Assembly: GCA_030248195.1 (NCBI GenBank)
Contig: JASAND010030496.1
Location: forward strand, 62,001-126,000
DNA length: 64,000 nucleotides
Origin: Trissonchulus latispiculum
Lineage: Eukaryota > Nematoda > Enoplea > Enoplida > Ironidae
Direction: 5' to 3'
The stretch's first letter is position 1. Every line of letters begins with the position of its first letter. This document shows positions 45,230 to 57,566 of this stretch, one piece after another. Position numbers and translations under genes: made by a program. The notes under the pieces are model-generated. The model saw nothing but the letters and a program-made list of their open reading frames with translations. It did not search any database and was not told where the DNA came from.

Positions 45230-45690
45230 GCTCTTTCAGACTTTTTCCATTTGTCTTGTTGCCAAGATTTTGAAAGACTAAAAAATAGTGGGCCGACTTT
45301 GGTGAACACAAATCGTTTTACGGTATCGAGGCGCCATCATCGGGCGCCCATTATTTTTCCTCTTGCTCTCAGACTTTTTCCACTTGTCTTGTTGCCAAGA
45401 TTTCGAAAGACTAAAAACTAGTGGGTCGACTTTAGTGAAAACAAATAGGAGCCACCATCGGGCGCAGTTAATTTTTGCTCTTGCTTACAGACTTTTCCAT
45501 TTGTCTTGCTGCCAAGATTTTGAAAGACTAAAAACTAGTAGGCCGACTTTAGAGAAAACAAATCGTAATACGGTATTGAGGAGCCACCATCGGACTCCAC
45601 TGATTTTTGGATTTCTGCTATTGCTTTCAGACTTTTTCCATTCGTCTTGTTGCCAAGATTTTGAAAGACTAGAAAATAGGCTTCCTATTG
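45230..45690. repeat. Tandem array of ~120-145 bp units (A2)
   Basis: Four units as in 7,815-8,265. Two further units lie at 46,300-46,550. Confidence 0.8.
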
Positions 45691-45758
45691 GTGCGTACGC
45701 AATACATGTATTTTATGCACGTGTAATTACAAAGCTAGCTTTTACATGTATTTATGTA

Positions 45759-45769
<11 letters not shown>

Positions 45770-45813
<44 letters not shown>

Positions 45814-45850
45814 TATATACATTTTCTTATATATATGTATGTATGTATAT
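45770..45850. repeat. (TA)n microsatellite (A2)
   Basis: TA-rich tract, shorter in its pure core than the A1 counterpart. Confidence 0.9.
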
Positions 45851-46889
45851 GTATATATACCCGTAAGAGGAAGTTGACAGACTAGCAAGTTACATGATTA
45901 GCATGTAAATGAGTCTATCCTTAGTCTGTCATTAATAACAGACTGAGCTATATACAATATATACAATATATATGTTGTACATATATGTATATATTATATA
46001 TGTATGTATGTATACCTGTAAGGGAAAGTTGACAGACTAACGAGTTATATGATTAGCATGTAAATCAGTCTGCCCTAGTCTGTCACTGATGACAGACTAA
46101 GCTATATACTATATTTACAGCATCTTGACAGACTAAGCAAATCTGCGTGAGAGGGGGCGGGGGGCGGCGATTTGTTAGTCTGTCAACCAGGCTTCAGTCT
46201 GTCATGTCTGTTAGTCTATAAAGCCTGCATTTTTCTGAGCACAACTTCAAAGAAACAGTGCCGCTTTTTGCCTAATGACAGGCTAGTGCGATACGCACCA
46301 AATGATCGCCAGAAAATAATGGGCCGACTTTGGTGAAAACAAATCGTTTTACGGTGTCGAGGCGCCACCATCGGACGCCAATTATTGCTGCTCTTGCTTT
46401 CGGATTTATTTTCATACGTCTTGTTATTCAGACTTTTTTCATTTGTCTTACTGCCAACATTTTGAAAGACTAGAAACTAGTGGGCCGACTTTAGTAAAAC
46501 AAATTGTTTTACGGTGTTGAGGTGCCATCAAATATCACAATCAATTTGTGCTCTTAGTTTTGGGGATCGCCGGGTTCCAAATTTTGTAGTGACCGAATTC
46601 TCTTATTTCAGCTAAAATATACCCAATAGCTTCGGTATTTTTGAAATTCAGGTTTAAGGCTGAAAAAATTAAAAACGTGTAGCTGAGATGCAATGAGTGT
46701 TCTTATATTTTTGCGACTCCTTGGCGTCTCAAATTTAATGTCGAGCAAAAGTGTTGCTTTCATTAAAGTAACTTTAAATGTAAGAAGTAATTTGCAAAGA
46801 ATTTGGTCAGTTGGATTACTGACAGACATACTCGATGATAAATGCGCTAAATTACTACTTTGCCAAAGTTAGCGAGTTATCCGGCCAGG

Positions 46890-47590
46890 GCCTATTTCAT
46901 AAAACTACAATTACAGGCCTGTAGAATGCTACAACTGTAGCATTGTTTCTACAATTTTGTTAATTTCTAGTTTCATATAACAATTGTAGGTTTCCTGCAA
47001 TTTTACGATTGCAGTCTTGCCTAAAATCACAATTCTATAGGTGTGTAGGTACAATTGTGAGAGCTGCAACAGCAATTGTAATTACAATTTTTTTCGTAGC
47101 CCCACTCCAGTTAGACGTGCACCTGTTAGGAGTAGTTTTAACCGAAATATATAAATAATAAGTTTGCTTGAGGGATGTAGTTGACACCTATAAATAAACA
47201 GACCTATAAAATGTTAGACTATCTATTTGACCAAGATTATTGATCACTTTAGGTCAAGTTGGGGCACAAATGGTGCAGGTTAGTACACCCAGTTGGTCGC
47301 TGGGGCCAAATATGGGGGTCTGACAACCATAATCTCAAAAATAGCGATTTTTCAAATTTTTCGAAATACGTTAAATTTTATATCAATCGAAAGCTCTCAT
47401 TGTCGGGAACATTTTGTCTTCTTGGGCCATTGCCCGAAAATGCACCAAATTCAAGTTATCGGCCGTTACATGATTTTCGTGGTCAAGGCTTTCCTGCGTC
47501 GGTGTCACAGGGAAAATTTTCCCCCGTGAAAACTTTCCCCCCGGAAAAATTTCACTAGGGAATTCTTTCCCCCCGGAAAAATTTTCCTGA
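46890..47590. repeat. ACAATTGTA MITE-like repeat and C-run repeat (A2)
   Basis: Counterparts of 11,320-11,525 and 11,690-12,020. The C-run motif at 47,503-47,590 is inverted at 48,045-48,165, a pairing absent from A1 because the right arm lies outside block A. Confidence 0.55.
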
Positions 47591-48239
47591 CCTAGTAAAT
47601 ATTTTGCTGGATGGTATTAATTGCAAGAATTTTAACTAATCTTTGCAGCTTTTACACCTAATTTTTATGTACATTTCCAATTATTTTGGTATATATTTAT
47701 TCATTCTTCCTTTCCACCCTTTAATATTGTTAAATTGAATTTAATCCAAAGTTACTTTAATAAAAGATCATTTATTAACACTTTAGTTCTAGATTAATCC
47801 AATTGTTTTAATTAGCCTGATTAAGCATTAAGCCGTTTAAAAGAAATAAAATATTATTCTTTGTTTCTGTTATGCAGATTAATTTTAATATTATTCTTAG
47901 TGTATGTAGATTTTTGAAGTTTGGGAAAGAATAGCGACGAATAAAATATTAAAATAATTGGATACGTAACATGAAAATATCTATAAAGTTTAACTACTAT
48001 TACTACAAATGCAATAGATTAAACACAAAAAAATTACTATTAGGGAAATTTTCCGGGGGGGGGGGAAAGAAATCTCTAGTGAAATTCTTCCGGGGGGAAA
48101 ATTTCCCTAGGGAAATTTATCCGGGGGGAAAGAATTCACGGGGGAAAATTTTCCCTGTGACATCGGTTTTACTTCCTAAAATCACTAAATAAAGCCATAA
48201 AGAAACGTTTTCCCATTAAAAGCTACCCTAAGTTCTTTG

Positions 48240-48499
48240 TTTGCATCAGATATCATACATACAACCGAATATAGCTCCATTCTCAAGGAAGTTCAGGTGT
48301 AAAGTGCCTTTATTTGCTGCGGCACCGCCGTTTTCACCTGTTTTCAAATTGCATGCAATTAATAGCCCGTTACTCGTTAAGTACTGTACGAAACTACGCG
48401 AAATTGAAACTCGTTATGCAGAACATATGTGACAAAATGTTGTGTGAAAATGAGCAAAATCCGTGACCATAAAATTTTTCATGGTGGACCCCCCCTTAA
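48240..48499 (+). mobile_element. Right-end fragment of TTAA-GGGG element
   Basis: ATGAGCAAAATCCGTGACCA and TTTTTCATGGTGGACCCCCC followed by TTAA (48,496-48,499) match the right end of 34,032-35,254. Confidence 0.7.
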
Positions 48500-48736
48500 C
48501 CAATGGAGATTTTCGTGTCCTCTTTCTAGCTATAACAACCAATCCCGTGTCTTGTCTACCTACTGGGAGCCTAAAGCCAAAAACCAAAACTTTCTTATCT
48601 TTTGGGCTAAAAATACGGGACTGGTCCCAGAATGTTAAAGAGCATGGAAATAGGTTCTTTTGTAAGTTTTAGCCATTTACGTAAAGGATTAAAGCCGTAT
48701 GATAGAAAAATACCCGAAAGGACACCAGCACCTTAA
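48500..48736 (+). mobile_element. End fragment of GGTRCTGG TTAA element
   Basis: Contains CTATAACAACCAATCCCGTG, the terminal segment TACCCGAAAGGACACCAGCA, and TTAA at 48,733-48,736. It abuts the previous fragment at a shared TTAA. Confidence 0.7.
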
Positions 48737-50919
48737 GGCACAGAAGGAGGCACAAAAGGACCGTTTCCACATGTCATGCCTGCTACTACCCCAAGATAAA
48801 ATTCAATTCCCATCTAATTCCAGCAGATTTTCGTTCGTTAGAAACAGTTTGTCACATGCTAGCTGCAACACGTGGCTCCGTGACTTTATACATGAACCCA
48901 TAATTGAGACCAGTATAACATAAGGAAGTAAACTAAGCCGATGTCGTTTCCCAATATTCTCGTGTTTTGCAGGGTATGGCTAACATGGTTATGGCAATGC
49001 CTCTGCCTGTCTCACTTGTTGGAAGCGTAAGATACACACATCATAAACTAGAAAAAGAATTTATTTTGGATAGAAAAATCAAAGGTACATTGTCATATAT
49101 GTAGGCGATCATGAATACTTGTAACGTAGACCAGGCAATACGTCCTAACGGAAAGCTCAACTGACCTCCATATTGTAAATATCCCGTGTTTTGGAAAGGA
49201 TCTTATCTCAAGGAGGTGAAAATTAGGCCAAGTTTTTAAGATAATTCCAAATTAAACTTATATCTGTGCAGGCTTCCTTCTTGCGTCAATTACAATTTTG
49301 CTTGAAATAATAAGTGCAATTATCAGGAATTGTATTTAACAAATTCACAAATGTGCTTTGTTTACCTACTGACTGTTTAAATATAGTCTGGCATTTATGT
49401 CAATTCTAGAGTTTTAGCCTGGGTACCTTGAGGTCGCGCTTCCCTTATATTCAGTCACTTTGGAAAGCTACAACTTACCTCAATGTTGAGAGCTATGAAT
49501 TGAGCTACATTTCAAAATGAAGCTCTATATCTTCTGCGTCGCCTGGTGCAATTGAAACGTGACTACCTAGTCTGTATTGGTCGCAAACTTACCAAACGCA
49601 CCCACAATTTTTGACCAAATTTTTTCAGAAAACGTTTCACGCAAAAAGAAAATGGTCGTATCCAATGTGTTCCTGACATAATTTGCCAGGGACGGTTTTT
49701 TGATTTTGTCAAAATATCGTTTCAGTATGCAGAAATTGAGCACTTTCTGCAAATTTTACATTTTATCCAACTTTGAAAAATCATTACTCTTGATTGGAGA
49801 CTGATAAAACGAAAAATAAAATTCCGCCCGGGACAAATTGTCCAAACATACTGTTTGCAAACATATCTTGTAGATCCACCCATTGGATGTGGAACAATCT
49901 TCGGTCAAAAATTGTGGCCGCTGTTTGACAAAATCAGTTAATCGACCAGAACTTTAGACTCAATCAGGGCTTTGATTAACCTAATTTGAGCATCTCTAGA
50001 AGCTCTTTAATTTGAGAATAAACTTGTCTACACTTGTAGTGTACACTGGCTCCAATTCAACAAAATCTGTTTTCAGCAAGATTGTGCCAAACATAACCAA
50101 TTTTAAGCAAAAAATCTTCAAAACTTCACTGCTCTAAAACGATAAGAGCTAGAGACTTATGTCTAAAAGCAAAGTTGTAGAGCACATAATACGATTTAAA
50201 ATAATTATAGTCGCTGGCATAATTTTTTATATATATAGTTCTAGAACTTCAATTTTTTGTTTCTCACGGTACATGAATGTTGTTAAGCTGGTGCTTTTAT
50301 AGGACGTTTACTGTCATTCCCGAGTCATTTTCTGAAAATTTGAATAAAATCGGGCAATAATTGCACTTTCTGCAACTATATATGCACGTAAGAGGAGCAC
50401 GACCTTAAGCACTACTCAATCATGATCAGATGGTAACTTAATATTTAAAATTCTTTTAACTGAGTTCATTTTTACTCCGGGCTTTGCATAATATTTGGAC
50501 AATCGAAATCGAAGCTCTTAAAATGCTGCTGTCTGCGGTCGTACAAACGGACTAAAAGCGGAGAGATGAAGTTTCCGGACAGAATATATTATATGACCCC
50601 CAACTAGACTGACCTGCGGTTTCCACTCCAATCAAAGCCGAAGTAACCTCAGTCACCCTCAGTCCAATTGTTTACTCCAATTGGTATTGACCCCAGCGGA
50701 TCAATAGCGATGAATCTCTAAATAGCCTGTTGGACGGCGATGGCCCAGAAAACGGACTGCAGAAGATAAAAGGAGTAGGATAGCCAAGCATCAAACAGAA
50801 AAGAGCTGAAATGGTCGTGTTTGCAGGACCTAAAGCTAAATGTTCTGAATTCAAAACTAATTTTTTAAATTGTACAAAAGGCTGTACTTAATTAAATGCT
50901 TTTTATCTGTGGCAATCTA
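48737..50919. other. No gene recognised
   Basis: AT-rich sequence with no open frame longer than about 75 codons and no recognised repeat ends. A weak TTAAGCTGGTGCTTTTA / GAGCACGACCTTAAG pair (50,284 and 50,396) might be a short TTAA-flanked element. Confidence 0.35.
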
Positions 50920-52472
50920 AAGTCTGACCAAAAATTCTGGGAACCGAACTGTGAGCGCTTGTCCTGAGTTAACCTTTGAAGTTAGTCTATATAAAGTATA
51001 TATTTTTAGAAACCTCAGGAGGAGGAGAATCCGATAAAACCATCATATCCTGTCTATATCCGGTTACCTGATGCCAAATCGATAAAAACTCTTCAGAGTC
51101 GGAAAGAAAATGTTAATTAATTCATACTCTAGCATATTGGTCCTTGGCCCAAAACATCTCCGAAAATCCGGTCACATCCGGTCCATGTCCGGTAACCGGA
51201 TGTCTAGGTCACAAAAACTGTACAGCAAGATGGGTAGGTCGTACAGTTTCGCTGATTGAATTTTTGGATTCAGCGGGTCGTAAGTAGTCTGTATACGAAG
51301 TTTTGTCCAATTTGGACCAAAATTACGTGATTTATTGTCGTATCCGGTGCGAAAAACCCGGAAAAATTGGTTTTCCGGTCTGGTGCTCGGAATCGCGGAT
51401 AGAAAATGTTAGTTTTTGGCACAATGAATATGTGAGAGGATACTTTCATTTTACCGGTGTCAAGGTAATCGAATATCTGGTCGATTTCCGGTTCTGAGCT
51501 TTGAAATTTGAGATTTCATGGGCTATTATCTCAGTATCCGGTTGGTCCGGGAGTCGAATTATTTCATTACAATGTTATTTAGTTCATCCCTAACAAGCCA
51601 ATTTACTTCATATCTGCTGTAACTTTTGAATGGAGTTTTAAAAACGGTTCATAAATAACTATATGACATGCGACAAAGCTAAGCGTATAGGATCAAATCT
51701 CATGTCCGGTTTAACAATTAGACAAAAGCAAGCAAAATCAGCCCACATTTAAACGCTATCAATCAAAAATTACAGCAGATATGAAGTAATTTGAGCTTGA
51801 TGTTTGTTAGGGATAGACGAAATATCATTTCAATGAAATAATTTGACTTCCGGACCAACCGGATACTGAGATAATAGCCCATGAAACCTCTAATTTCAAA
51901 GCTCAGGACCGGAAATCGACCGGATTTTCGATTACTTTGACAAAGGTAAAATAAAAGTAGTCTGCCAAATATTCATTGTACCAAAAACTAACATTTTTTA
52001 TCCGCGATTCCGAGCACCAGACCGGAAAAACCAATTTTTCCGGTTTTTTCGCACCGGAGACGACCATAAATCACGCAATTTTAGTCCAAATTGGACAATA
52101 CTTCGTATATAGACTAATTACGACCCGCTGAATCCAAAAATTCAGTCAGCGAAACTGTACAGTCTACGCATCTTGCTGAACAGTTTTTGTGACGTAGACA
52201 TCCGGTTATCGGACATGGACCGGATGTGACCGGATTTTCGGAGATGTCTTGGGCCAAGGACCAATATGCTAGAGTATGAATTAATTAGCATTCTCTTTCC
52301 GAATCTGAAGCGTTTTTATCGATTTGGCATCCGGATATAGACCGGATATGATGGTTTTACCGGATTCTCCTCATCCTGAGGTTTCTAAAAATATACTTTA
52401 TATAGACTAACTTCAAAGGTTAACTCAGGACAAGCGCTCACAGTTCGGTTCCAAGAATTTTTGGTCAGACTT
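50920..52472. mobile_element. Palindromic TA-flanked transposon, 1,553 bp
   Basis: The ends AAGTCTGACCAAAAATTCTG and its near complement are flanked by TA (50,918-50,919 and 52,473-52,474). The arms pair almost end to end, for example GTCACATCCGGTCCATGTCC on the left against the complement at about 52,210-52,240. CCGGAT/ATCCGG motifs recur in both arms, and the turn is near 51,690-51,750. No transposase; the frames mirror each other. Confidence 0.9.
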
Positions 52473-52799
52473 TATACACAGAACTTTTTTCAACTCCCCC
52501 ACCCACGCCTATTGCCTTCGCAGTCGTGCAGCTTTCCAAAAATTCGAGACCCAATACGAAAAACGAGTAACATATCTGACCTTTTGTACTTTACTCGAGT
52601 TGAGCATGAACCCTTTCCAAAAATTCCTAGCAGTTTAGTGAATTTTGTCAACCAGAGATACCCGCAACTATCTGCTCGGGTACCCTGCGATACCAGAATT
52701 TCTACCCTCGGCCCACTTCCAACTCTGTTCAAACCTAAGCCAAACATACTTTGACGATTTTTCTCTTATTTTAAGGCGATAAATGTCACTAAGTCCCCT

Positions 52800-52892
52800 C
52801 CGACTGGAAAAATTCGGATTCTCTAAGGTGGGGCACGAACCCACAACATTAGGCATAGTACACCGACGCTCTACCGACTGAGCCATCCAGGC
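52800..52892 (-). repeat. tRNA-derived SINE head
   Basis: The minus strand starts GCCTGGATGGCTCAGTCGGT, with a perfect A box (TGGCTCAGTCGG) and GTGGGTTCGTGCCCCAC as T arm and B box. The D stem (GCTC/GAGC) and T stem (GTGGG/CCCAC) are intact, but the 3' acceptor strand does not pair with GCCTGGA, so this is a SINE head or pseudo-tRNA. The following sequence (TTTTTCCAGTCGGAGGGGAC on minus) is probably SINE body. Confidence 0.65.
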
Positions 52893-52899
52893 ACTGTCG

Positions 52900-55800
52900 A
52901 AACCCTAACCAACTCTTAATGCCGACAGATTTCCTTTATTATAAACATTACTGCAAATGTCAACAGTCAATACACGGGAATGACTATAATATACAAAGAC
53001 AGCACAATAGTACAAGTACGATACAAATTAAATATATTATTACACGCACAACCAGGCACGTGTCTTATATATCATTAACTATATAATGCTATGTATTATA
53101 TACTATATACTGAGAATTTTTAACAACAAACACTTATGTATACGCGATATACTATTCTGAAGCACCTGCAATTAATTAATTAAGTCAATAATTAAATTAA
53201 CGCATTTACAAAACAAAAGCGTGCAAGAGTAAACATGAGACAAATGCTAATAAACGGTGCATGGCTACCTTAAAGGTATATGGACTTTCCATACAAATTA
53301 TACGTTTTCTTTTACTAGTCCTAAATTTTTAAAATTTATATTAGTAATAAAGAAAGAAATCCCAGTATTCCTTGCAATAAGCCTAGCTTAATTAATTAAT
53401 CTTAAACATTCTAGACCTCTTTCTTGTAACAGAAGAGACTGCTGTTTCCATACTTGTTTCCAAACGGAAACCTATAATCACCATTTAACACTGTACAACT
53501 ACAAGCTTTTACACACGTAATCCAGGACAAGGGTCTATACTAGGCTTCTTAGCCCGGATAGGTTAAAAGAATTCATTAAATAATTCTAAAATCCAATTTT
53601 CTTGAGTGCTTCCATTCCAATCCAACAAATCTCAAAGATTCAAATCAAGCTCAATCCGTCTAGCATAATCTGTGTTTTCTAATCCTGATTCGAAATTAGA
53701 AAAATTCGAGAGGGTTAAAAATCAAACAGAAAATACACTCATCAGGAGATGGCACACCAGATTTTAACTACAACACTAATAATGGTTGCGAAACTACAAA
53801 AGTCACCTTGGGTAAATAAAGTAAGCATTTTCCTACCATTTTATGACCTTGTTCCCCGATAAGGTTAAACTAGACCTTAATTGATAAGAGTGCGCTCGCT
53901 TGATAGAACACAGGGAACGTAAGCCTATCAGGAGAAAAGAAACAAATACCGTAAGATACAGTACAACGAGTTCAACAATAGCAACAGAGTTAAACAGTAT
54001 CTCTACTAGCTACAGTATGTCGTCAGAGAAAAAACACGGAAAAGTATAAAGTCAAGAACAAACACTATTTTTTAAACAAAATAACTGGAAGTCAGTTCAT
54101 TTTCATTTAATTTAGGGATAAAACAAATGGTCAAAGTTTGAAATAAAAATATATTCAATATTAAATAGGGGGCTATACAGATATGAAAATACTGGAATTA
54201 GTAAAAAACCCCACAAGGTTATCGTTACCTTTAAACCTTATTCTGAAATGAAATTTTAAATTTAAGATTTTAAAAGTCCAAGTTTAAAATTAATGAAATT
54301 ACAACAAAGCAAGTCGTACTCACTATCAGCATGGTAAATAAACAAAAAATTAGAAAGACAAGGAAAAGTTAACACCAGGAACTATACTACAACAGAATAC
54401 AAAAAAGCATGAAAATTAATTTCATAGCAAAATATATCGTACATACGACGTATGCATTTCTTCCAAGGAAAGGACTTAAATTAAACATATACACATACAC
54501 ACATACACAACAGACAAAACAAAGCAAAAAACGTCAGCAAAAACTTAAGTCTTCCCAACTACGTAATCATGACACCACAGAAACCGAACATAGCAAATTA
54601 TTGCATTACACAGGTAGGGACCGGAAGTAAGAAAAACCGCACATAACAATTGGTACGTAACAGCATACAGTACTAGTACAAAGTCGGAAAGAACAAAAAA
54701 TAACAGTAGCAGATAACAACAAAAACAAGAACAAAAAACCAACATTAACTATATATATCTTTCATATAATAATGATATTGAAAAGTTGATCGAAAGCAGG
54801 AAATATGCCTAGATAATTACTAGATAGCAACCATTTAACGGAACGCGCAGGCTTTTTCTAGATGCTTTTGTAACGGGGAAGGGGGTTGGTATTTTAGGAG
54901 AAAGTTAATTTCTCTACGACATTATGATATCAGCGGGTGTTTTGCACCACTTCATCGAAAGTTTAAAACTTAATTAAAAAGCTCAGTAGCCCAAAGGTTC
55001 CTCCCTAAGGGAACGCAATAATGTTACAGTTACACGCAGTATCAGCTTTCAAACAATTTCAAATCTGAACACTTCCCAATACGAAACGTAGTATGAAAAG
55101 TAGACCTACTATAATATCCAATTTACATCATTGTGTCATAGTGCAGGGAAAAGTAGCAAAGGAATAAATAAATAAACAAACAAAAATAAATATACACACA
55201 GCAGAGGGACAGACACAACAGTTTAAGATTATAACCGACCACAATGGAAATTGTAGGGTAAATTCGATATTGAGAAAAAATCGCCAAGTCCAACATTTTA
55301 GACATTATAATTTATTTGCATCATAAAAAATGTTTAATATGCGTAAGATTGCACATGCACAGAGTTATTTAAATTTAAAATATATTAGTCTTTTCAAAGT
55401 TTCATTCCCAACCGACCTGGATTTTTTTAGTGGGGGGAGGGTGAGGGGCCCACTTTTTGGTTCCCCCTCCACTTTTCATCCTCCCCGACTTTCCGGCAAG
55501 TTCCCATCCGTTTTTTAAGGGTCGCCCAAAAGTGTCAACAAATTAAGTTTTTGCGGTTAAATTTTCACAAATTTACTCAATCTTTAGATAATTTATGGAC
55601 TTATACTGGTTCATTTAAAGCTTAAAACCAGCTACTTTTTGCATTTCTACCTTAAACATGTTAATTTTTCACTAACAGTATGGATATTGGGCTTGCCCCC
55701 CACTACCCCCTCCCTGGGGGCAGCCCCCCCCCATTTTCAAAACCCTAAAAAATGCCAGCCTGCCCCACATAGCTCACTCCCCCCCCCTTCCTCCCATTTG

Positions 55801-56291
55801 TCCAAACAATCCATCAAACTAAGCAAAGTATGATATAATGAAATAACATAGTGTAACAAAATTAAACATAGATCACAGATTGTTCATACGCACACAGAAA
55901 ATAGAACAGAATAGAATAGAATTGCAGAGTTAGTGCAGTGTCAGCTTTACGACAGTGTAAATAAATAACTAAATAAGTAACTATAAATAATTGCAAAGAT
56001 TAGGCATATCATAACATATTCGCACATAGTAAAGATTTTTAGAAAATTCTAATTACTTCTAAAACAGCAACAACACTTTAGTTTGTCACAAAAAGCCTCT
56101 AAGCCAAGACTAGAACTCGTTCAACTCACATTTCTTCAACTATTAACTTGCAAAAAATCTAAATCGGAGAAAATTAATAATATTCCTATTTTCCCACACT
56201 ACCAAACAGGAAACAATTACTCGGACAACCACAGGAAACAAATTTGATTATCAAAGTCAGTATATGGGGCGGGAGGGGGGCGGGGCGGAAA
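52900..56291. other. AT-rich region downstream of AP180; may hold its 3' UTR
   Basis: No exon was recognised. The AP180 3' UTR must start at 56,291 and run leftwards. An AATAAA on the minus strand at about 55,311 is one candidate end. C-rich patches at 55,690-55,800 and G-rich ones at 55,432-55,460 have no recognised role. Confidence 0.4.
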
Positions 56292-56474
56292 TCAACCAAA
56301 TGGATCAAAGGAAGCCGACTGGGGCTGGGCTGCAGCAGGGATTGGTTGATTCTGGAAACCGGCCCCCGGTCCCTGGGGTGGCATGCCCATAGGCTGCATT
56401 CCGGGCATGCCACCACCACCAGCACCTCCGGTCGACGGCTGGCCATACATACCCGCCATGGCTGGTTGAGGTTG
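56292..56474 (-). CDS. PICALM: AP180/PICALM clathrin assembly protein, last coding exon
   Basis: Residues 263-322 of the part visible in this window. The exon follows a TTCTCCATTTGCAG acceptor in phase 0, reads QQPQPAMAGMYGQPSTGG, continues through Gly/Met/Pro-rich sequence (GMQPMGMPPQGPGAGF), and ends SASFDPFG before TGA at 56,292-56,294. A terminal DPF tripeptide is a known ligand of the AP2 alpha-appendage, as expected for the unstructured tail of AP180/CALM proteins, which recruit clathrin and AP2 to PIP2-rich membrane in endocytosis. The exon itself would be hard to name alone; identity rests on the exon at 59,483. Confidence 0.75.
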   Translation of the reverse strand, partial: QPQPAMAGMYGQPSTGGAGGGGMPGMQPMGMPPQGPGAGFQNQPIPAAAQPQSASFDPFG

Positions 56475-56895
56475 CTGCAAATGGAGAAAGAAATTCAATT
56501 TTAAAATTCGATTAAAAGAACACACAGTATTACAGTATCATTTAATATTATCAAACCTAATATTCATCATAGCGCCATCATAATATTATCTCATAATTTT
56601 AGAATTCTTCTAGAGGAAAGGAAAATTTTTATGCTAACTGGTGTCTTATATGCACAAATTTTCTGGAAAAATTACAAAAGGAAAGTTGTAAATATGGGGT
56701 TTGCTGGTCTCTCGTCTAAGTGAAAACTTTTTTATATCTAGAAAATGTTCTGCTTCCCGGACAAATTGCTGCAATACTACACAAACACTCTAACTCAGTG
56801 TCTTAGACCACACACTTATGTAACAGACACAGACTGACAAAAATAATTTCAGAATTTTTAAATGCCAATTTTTCCTCTACAATTATGCAATGAAC

Positions 56896-56960
56896 CTGAT
56901 TATATCCTTGCATTGGTGTCATCATTCGCTGCTGAGGCATCATACCGCCTGGACCCCAAC
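56896..56960 (-). CDS. PICALM: AP180/PICALM exon
   Basis: Residues 241-262: the split Gly codon then WGPGGMMPQQRMMTPMQGYN and Q. The acceptor is TTTTTTTGCAG and the donor GTTCAT (weak after GT). It enters in phase 1 and leaves in phase 0, which matches both neighbours. Met/Gln/Gly-rich low-complexity tail sequence. At only 65 bp it is easily missed by gene prediction; the phase fit on both sides is the main support. Confidence 0.75.
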
Positions 56961-57566
56961 CTGCAAAAAAAGCAAAATAATAGAAAATACAAAAATGGTT
57001 ATGTAACAACTCCGCAGCCGACAATATCAGTGCCACTACCAGTCTGTCAATCAATCAATCAATCAATCTGAACATAGTTGCATCATCTACAAGAAATTTC
57101 GTTGGTAAACAAACATAGTGTGCTGCACTGACTAAACATAGGCACAATTTACACTAATTAGAAATAAATTTGTTTTTGCCAATTCAAATGTAGCATACAG
57201 AACAAAACGCCTATTTCAATGCCGACTCGAAACAACCAGACGAATCCTGCTGCACAGCTAAAATCATCTAATCCATTGCAACGCATGCCACAGTCGTGAA
57301 CGCCAAGTGGACGCGCAAACTTGAAGTATGAGACCACGGAGCCCTGCTGACTCACAAAAGCTTTGAGTGCCAAAAACATTTACCAAACTACAGTGCAGAT
57401 CTGGTCATGTTTGAACAAAGTTTCTCAGGATCCTCTCCCCCCCTTTCCAAGTTCTGGATGAGCCGGTGGATTCCTATATCAACCAACCTCAATGTGTATG
57501 AACAGAATTAGCCCATACAACGCTTATAATCGCGGAAAGCAAGGCTCAAGACAACACTAAGTATTA

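Larger units (their letters stand above)
39030..47851. repeat. Segmental duplication block A, copy A2
   Basis: Direct repeat of 1,988-12,281. It lacks the three A1-specific transposons and keeps a 5' gene segment (40,850-41,740) and a 43,356-44,280 segment that A1 has lost. Confidence 0.9.

Noticed and set aside
52800..52892. Functional tRNA gene
   Set aside because: A and B boxes, D stem and T stem are good, but the acceptor stem does not pair and the anticodon stem has a mismatch; better read as a SINE head.
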